The position numbers and the translations under genes are program-made. A stretch of 14,643 bases of DNA. Origin: JAYEHC01 sp964490635. Its GTDB lineage: Bacteria; Patescibacteriota; Minisyncoccia; JAHIHE01; JAGLIN01. Positions 12,572 to 14,643 of the stretch are shown piece after piece. Where the stretch lies: NCBI GenBank assembly GCA_964490635.1, contig CAZBCK010000025.1:1-14643 (forward strand), in the 5' to 3' direction. The notes beneath the pieces are model-generated. The model did no database searches. It had not been told where the DNA came from and worked only from the letters and a program-made list of their open reading frames with translations. Position 1 is the stretch's first letter. Each line of letters begins with the position of its first letter.

Positions 12572-13657
12572 TTATTTTCTTTCTCTTATCTCCCGATCAG
12601 CCTGCTCAAGGGAACTGACAATATCATCAAGATTTCCTTCCAGAACACTTTCAATTTCATGCCAGCTTTTTTTGATTCGGTGATCCGTAATTCTGTCTTG
12701 CGGAAAATTATAAGTTCTTATTTTCTCGCTACGGTCTCCCGTTCCGATCTGGCTGCGGCGCGCGTCTTTTTCTTTCTTTGCTTTTTTTTCTTCTTCCAAA
12801 ACCAAAAGTCGCGATCGCAGAATTTGCATTGCCTTGTTCTTATTTTTCAGCTGCGATTTTTCGTCTTGGCAGGACACGGTTATTTCTGTTGGTAGATGCG
12901 TTATCCGAACAGCGGAGTCAGTTGTATTGACACTTTGTCCTCCGGGACCGGAGGAGCGAAAAATATCAATTCTAATTTCCTCAGTTTTTATTTTTAGTTC
13001 CGTTTCTTTAGCTTGAGGAAAAATAGCAACAGTAATAGTTGAAGTATGAACGCGTCCTTGTTTTTCTGTTTTTGGTATTCTCTGAACACGGTGTACCCCG
13101 CTTTCATACTTCATTTTTGAATAGACATTATTTCCGTTTATTTCAAAGATAATTTCTTTAAACCCGCCGATCGTTGATTTATTTGAATTCAAAACAACTG
13201 TGCGCCAATTTTGTTTTTCCGCAAATTTTACATACATCCGGAATAACTCGGCGGCGAAAAGTCCTGCTTCATCTCCCCCCGCTCCGGCGCGAATTTCAAC
13301 CAGAATATCTTTTTTGTCTTTTGGATCTTTCGGGATTAATAATAATTTTATCTCTTTTTCAAGTTTATTCTTATTTTCCAAAAGTTCCTCGTTTTCTTCT
13401 TTTGCCAGAACATTTAATTCTTCATCCTCATCTTTTTTTATTATTTCGTTATTTTCTGTAATACTTTTTTCAATTTTCAAAAAACTTTCATATTTATCTA
13501 CAATTTCTTTAAGCCCCGCCTGTTTTTTGCTCAATTTTTTTAATTTTTCCAAATCAGAAACCACCTCAGTTTTACCGAGCTCTTTTGTAATTTCAACATA
13601 TTCCTTTTTTATTTTTTCCAGTTCTTTTTCCATGGATTTTATTTTTAGGGTTGGCAC
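12572..13657 (-). CDS. prfA: Peptide chain release factor 1 (RF1)
   Basis: A 361-aa factor that ends translation at UAA and UAG. The codon-reading tripeptide is PKT (195-197, in RIPKTEKQGRVHTST), the P-x-T form of RF1 rather than the SPF of RF2. The GGQ at 239-241 (SSGPGGQSVNTTDSAVRITH) triggers peptidyl-tRNA hydrolysis, with Gln241 the expected PrmC methylation target. The N-terminal ~110 residues are the charged helical domain; AGAGGDEAGLFA follows. The longest frame uses GTG at 13657; an ATG at 13633 (MEKELEKIKK) gives 353 aa and is equally plausible, with no Shine-Dalgarno for either. rpmE lies upstream on the same strand, a frequent pairing. No prmC follows: the convergent membrane gene does. 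Confidence 0.95.
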   Translation of the reverse strand: MPTLKIKSMEKELEKIKKEYVEITKELGKTEVVSDLEKLKKLSKKQAGLKEIVDKYESFLKIEKSITENNEIIKKDEDEELNVLAKEENEELLENKNKLEKEIKLLLIPKDPKDKKDILVEIRAGAGGDEAGLFAAELFRMYVKFAEKQNWRTVVLNSNKSTIGGFKEIIFEINGNNVYSKMKYESGVHRVQRIPKTEKQGRVHTSTITVAIFPQAKETELKIKTEEIRIDIFRSSGPGGQSVNTTDSAVRITHLPTEITVSCQDEKSQLKNKNKAMQILRSRLLVLEEEKKAKKEKDARRSQIGTGDRSEKIRTYNFPQDRITDHRIKKSWHEIESVLEGNLDDIVSSLEQADREIRERK

Positions 13658-13671
13658 ACTATAAAATTGTA

Positions 13672-13690
13672 ATTCCTGCGGAGCAGGAAT
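13672..13690 (+). repeat. REP-like short palindrome, copy 2
   Basis: ATTCCTGC-GGA-GCAGGAAT, a perfect 8-bp stem followed by CTAAG. It lies just upstream of the prfA start. Together with copy 3, in opposite orientation, it bounds a ~157-nt segment. Confidence 0.7.
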
Positions 13691-13808
13691 CTAAGTGAAA
13701 ATTTGTCAGACATTATTTTAGGATGAATGTCTTATTAAATAAATTAGCAGTGGTATCTTGGCATTTTAATTGTTGTAGTGATATTCTAAGAGAAGATATT
13801 GTGTCTAG

Positions 13809-13828
13809 ATTCCCGCCTGCGCGGGAAT
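13809..13828 (-). repeat. REP-like short palindrome, copy 3
   Basis: ATTCCCGC-CTGC-GCGGGAAT, an 8-bp stem with CTAG on its left. Read on the minus strand it matches copies 1 and 2 (hairpin then CTAGA). The 118 nt between copies 2 and 3 contain no gene. Confidence 0.7.
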
Positions 13829-13867
13829 GACAAATATGTAAATTGCAAATTCTTTATTCAATTAACA

Positions 13868-13916
13868 ACAGCTCTGTCCAATTTATATATAAAGAATATA
13901 AATCAGACAGAGCTGT
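13868..13916. terminator. Long hairpin just after rpmE, probable terminator or processing site
   Basis: ACAGCTCTGTC (13868-13878) pairs perfectly with GACAGAGCTGT (13906-13916). Inside, ATTTATAT pairs with ATATAAAT, giving about 19 bp around a ~7-nt loop. It starts 13 nt past the rpmE stop on the minus strand. No long U-run follows on that strand (GTTGTTAATTG), so full termination is uncertain and prfA may still receive read-through. Confidence 0.55.
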
Positions 13917-13929
13917 CAATTTACTAAAG

Positions 13930-14268
13930 CTATTTTTTGTCTGTCTTTTTCTCACTTTTTACTTTCTTAGCGCTTTTTGTTTTCTTATCGTCTTTTACTT
14001 TACTTTTCTCATCCGCTTTTTTCTGTGATTTTAATATTCTTTTTTCTCTTTTAGAAACGATCTTTTCTTTCTTCTTGCCAAGCATTTTCTTAAATCGATC
14101 AACTCTTCCTGTTGAGTCAACTATTTTTTGTTTCCCTGTATATACCGGATGACAAACATTGCAAACCTCAACATTTATTTCAGGTATTGTTGCTTTTGTT
14201 TCAAAAACATTTCCACAAACGCATTTTACAACGCATTTGCCGTATTTTGGATGAATATCTTTTTTCAT
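13930..14268 (-). CDS. rpmE: Ribosomal protein bL31, zinc-binding type, with lysine-rich tail
   Basis: A 112-aa protein. The bL31 core begins MKKDIHPKYGKCVVKCVCG and carries zinc ligands Cys16, Cys18, Cys36 and Cys39 (CVCG...CNVCHP), then YTGKQKIVDSTGRVDRFKKMLGKK, the normal C-terminus. A further ~45 residues are almost all Lys, Glu, Asp and Ser and are not part of the usual ~70-aa protein. The open frame extends 21 codons further upstream (to 14331), but the family start is clearly the ATG at 14268. bL31 bridges the two ribosomal subunits. It lies upstream of prfA in the same direction; between them are a hairpin and REP-like repeats. Confidence 0.93.
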   Translation of the reverse strand: MKKDIHPKYGKCVVKCVCGNVFETKATIPEINVEVCNVCHPVYTGKQKIVDSTGRVDRFKKMLGKKKEKIVSKREKRILKSQKKADEKSKVKDDKKTKSAKKVKSEKKTDKK

Positions 14269-14462
14269 ACTTAGTATATTATTAAACTTAACCGCATTTT
14301 GATAACTCTCAATGCAAATACATTCTATCAAAGAAATCCGGTTTTGGCAATGGGTAGCATTGTTTTAGATATAATGATTGTTAAAAGTATTTTTTCAAAA
14401 ATAAAAAAACAGGGCGGGGATTCAATCCTCCGTCCATAATGCTTTGTTGGAGTTGAGTGAGT
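14269..14462. other. Non-coding region upstream of rpmE
   Basis: About 190 nt without a clear gene. It must hold the rpmE promoter on the minus strand, but I find no -35/-10 pair with good spacing (TATACT ends 4 nt before the ATG, too close unless the mRNA is nearly leaderless). It contains a G/C-rich imperfect hairpin at 14412-14435 whose minus-strand side runs into seven T. Confidence 0.4.
14412..14435 (-). terminator. Imperfect hairpin with T-run, possible terminator
   Basis: GGGCGGGG (14412-14419) faces CTCCGTCC (14428-14435) around an 8-nt loop. On the minus strand the hairpin is followed by TGTTTTTTT, as expected of a terminator for the remnant ORF at 14573, but two pairs become A-C mismatches there (they are G-U on the plus strand). 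Confidence 0.35.
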
Positions 14463-14573
14463 TTACTTAACTTCCAGGCTCCCGGTTACTCTTTCGTGGA
14501 TTTTCCAATAATAATCATCTGCTAGCTGTCTTCTTCTAATTGGAGTTAATCTGGTGTTTTTATGAATTACCAT
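14463..14573 (-). pseudogene. Possible remnant of an IS481-like transposase N-terminus
   Basis: A 36-codon frame: MVIHKNTRLTPIRRRQLADD, then YYWKIHERVTGSLEVK and a stop. The opening HKNTRLTPIRRR resembles the start of IS481/integrase-type transposases (HKNxRLTPxxRxxL) that continue into a helix-turn-helix. Past the TAA, the same frame reads on with STPT and GRR-like fragments where the helix-turn-helix would lie, suggesting decay by a stop and a frameshift. TATAAT lies upstream (14601-14596, minus strand). It could instead be a genuine 36-aa peptide. The family resemblance is from memory and modest. Confidence 0.4.
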
Positions 14574-14643
14574 AGTTATTGTTTATTCTTAATGGATTAT
14601 ATCTTCTATTTTAATCCAAAAGTATAAACAACGCTATTATATC

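Noticed and set aside
13200..13664. 154-codon plus-strand open frame across prfA
   Set aside because: It is antisense to RF1 and made of Phe/Ser-rich low complexity, the complement of Lys/Glu-rich prfA codons.
1..14643. Alternative genetic code (UGA as Gly, as in Gracilibacteria/Absconditabacteria)
   Set aside because: All large genes keep complete domains under the standard bacterial code with no in-frame TGA interruptions at conserved positions. Only the 41-aa ORF ends in TGA.
14400..14643. tmRNA or other structured RNA gene suggested by the GGGGATTCAATCC segment
   Set aside because: The T-arm-like stem does not pair properly on either strand, no acceptor half or tag-peptide frame ending in Ala-Ala was found, and no tmRNA 5' motif is present.

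Overview
The window is AT-rich, densely coded bacterial DNA that most resembles a Patescibacteria (Candidate Phyla Radiation) genome of the Parcubacteria/Moranbacteria kind. This rests on gene content and style. There is a sigma-70 region-4 protein fused to a HARE-HTH domain, an orphan membrane protein ending in a motif I associate with CPR conjugation-type ATPases, a GxGD (presenilin/signal peptide peptidase-like) protease, flavin-dependent ThyX, and an L31 protein with a long lysine tail. Both tRNAs lack an encoded CCA, and most genes have no Shine-Dalgarno sequence. The lineage is inference. The standard bacterial code fits all the genes.

Layout. (1) 1-3450: a DinD/BRO-N protein lies 2 nt upstream of a type III restriction Res subunit. 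Any Mod methylase would be left of the window. (2) 3451-4948: an intergenic stretch holds a terminator and a near-consensus extended -10 promoter driving the sigma4-HARE regulator. (3) 4949-6518: a structured repeat element and a palindromic AT-rich element precede a one-pass membrane protein related to the N-terminal part of CPR VirD4/HerA-like systems. (4) 6637-8809: a very long HlyD/MacA-type adaptor is followed by tRNA-Ile(GAT) and tRNA-Ala(TGC), each preceded by a similar ~90-nt palindromic element. (5) 8810-9871: a regulatory-looking intergenic region (REP-like hairpin, 28-bp palindrome, two extended -10 boxes, perfect Shine-Dalgarno) leads into a small MscS-like TM-helix membrane protein. 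(6) 9933-10199: a terminator, then a 26-bp direct repeat enclosing a second, inverted copy of the repeat element, itself carrying a 30-bp perfect palindrome. (7) 10218-12559: a tight cluster of thyX, a 41-aa lysine-rich ORF, a GxGD protease and a small membrane protein. (8) 12572-14268, minus strand: rpmE then prfA, separated by a long hairpin and an inverted pair of REP-like hairpins. (9) The right edge carries a probable remnant of a transposase N-terminus.

How the genes work together. prfA and rpmE are translation genes in their common bacterial pairing. thyX makes dTMP, and its downstream neighbours are coupled membrane genes with no obvious link to nucleotide metabolism. The restriction block is accessory and the sigma4-HARE protein is a likely transcriptional regulator. 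The least explained content is the set of repeats: a bipartite element present twice in opposite orientations, and a class of long AT-rich palindromes with ~8-nt internal periodicity in front of the tRNAs and one gene.
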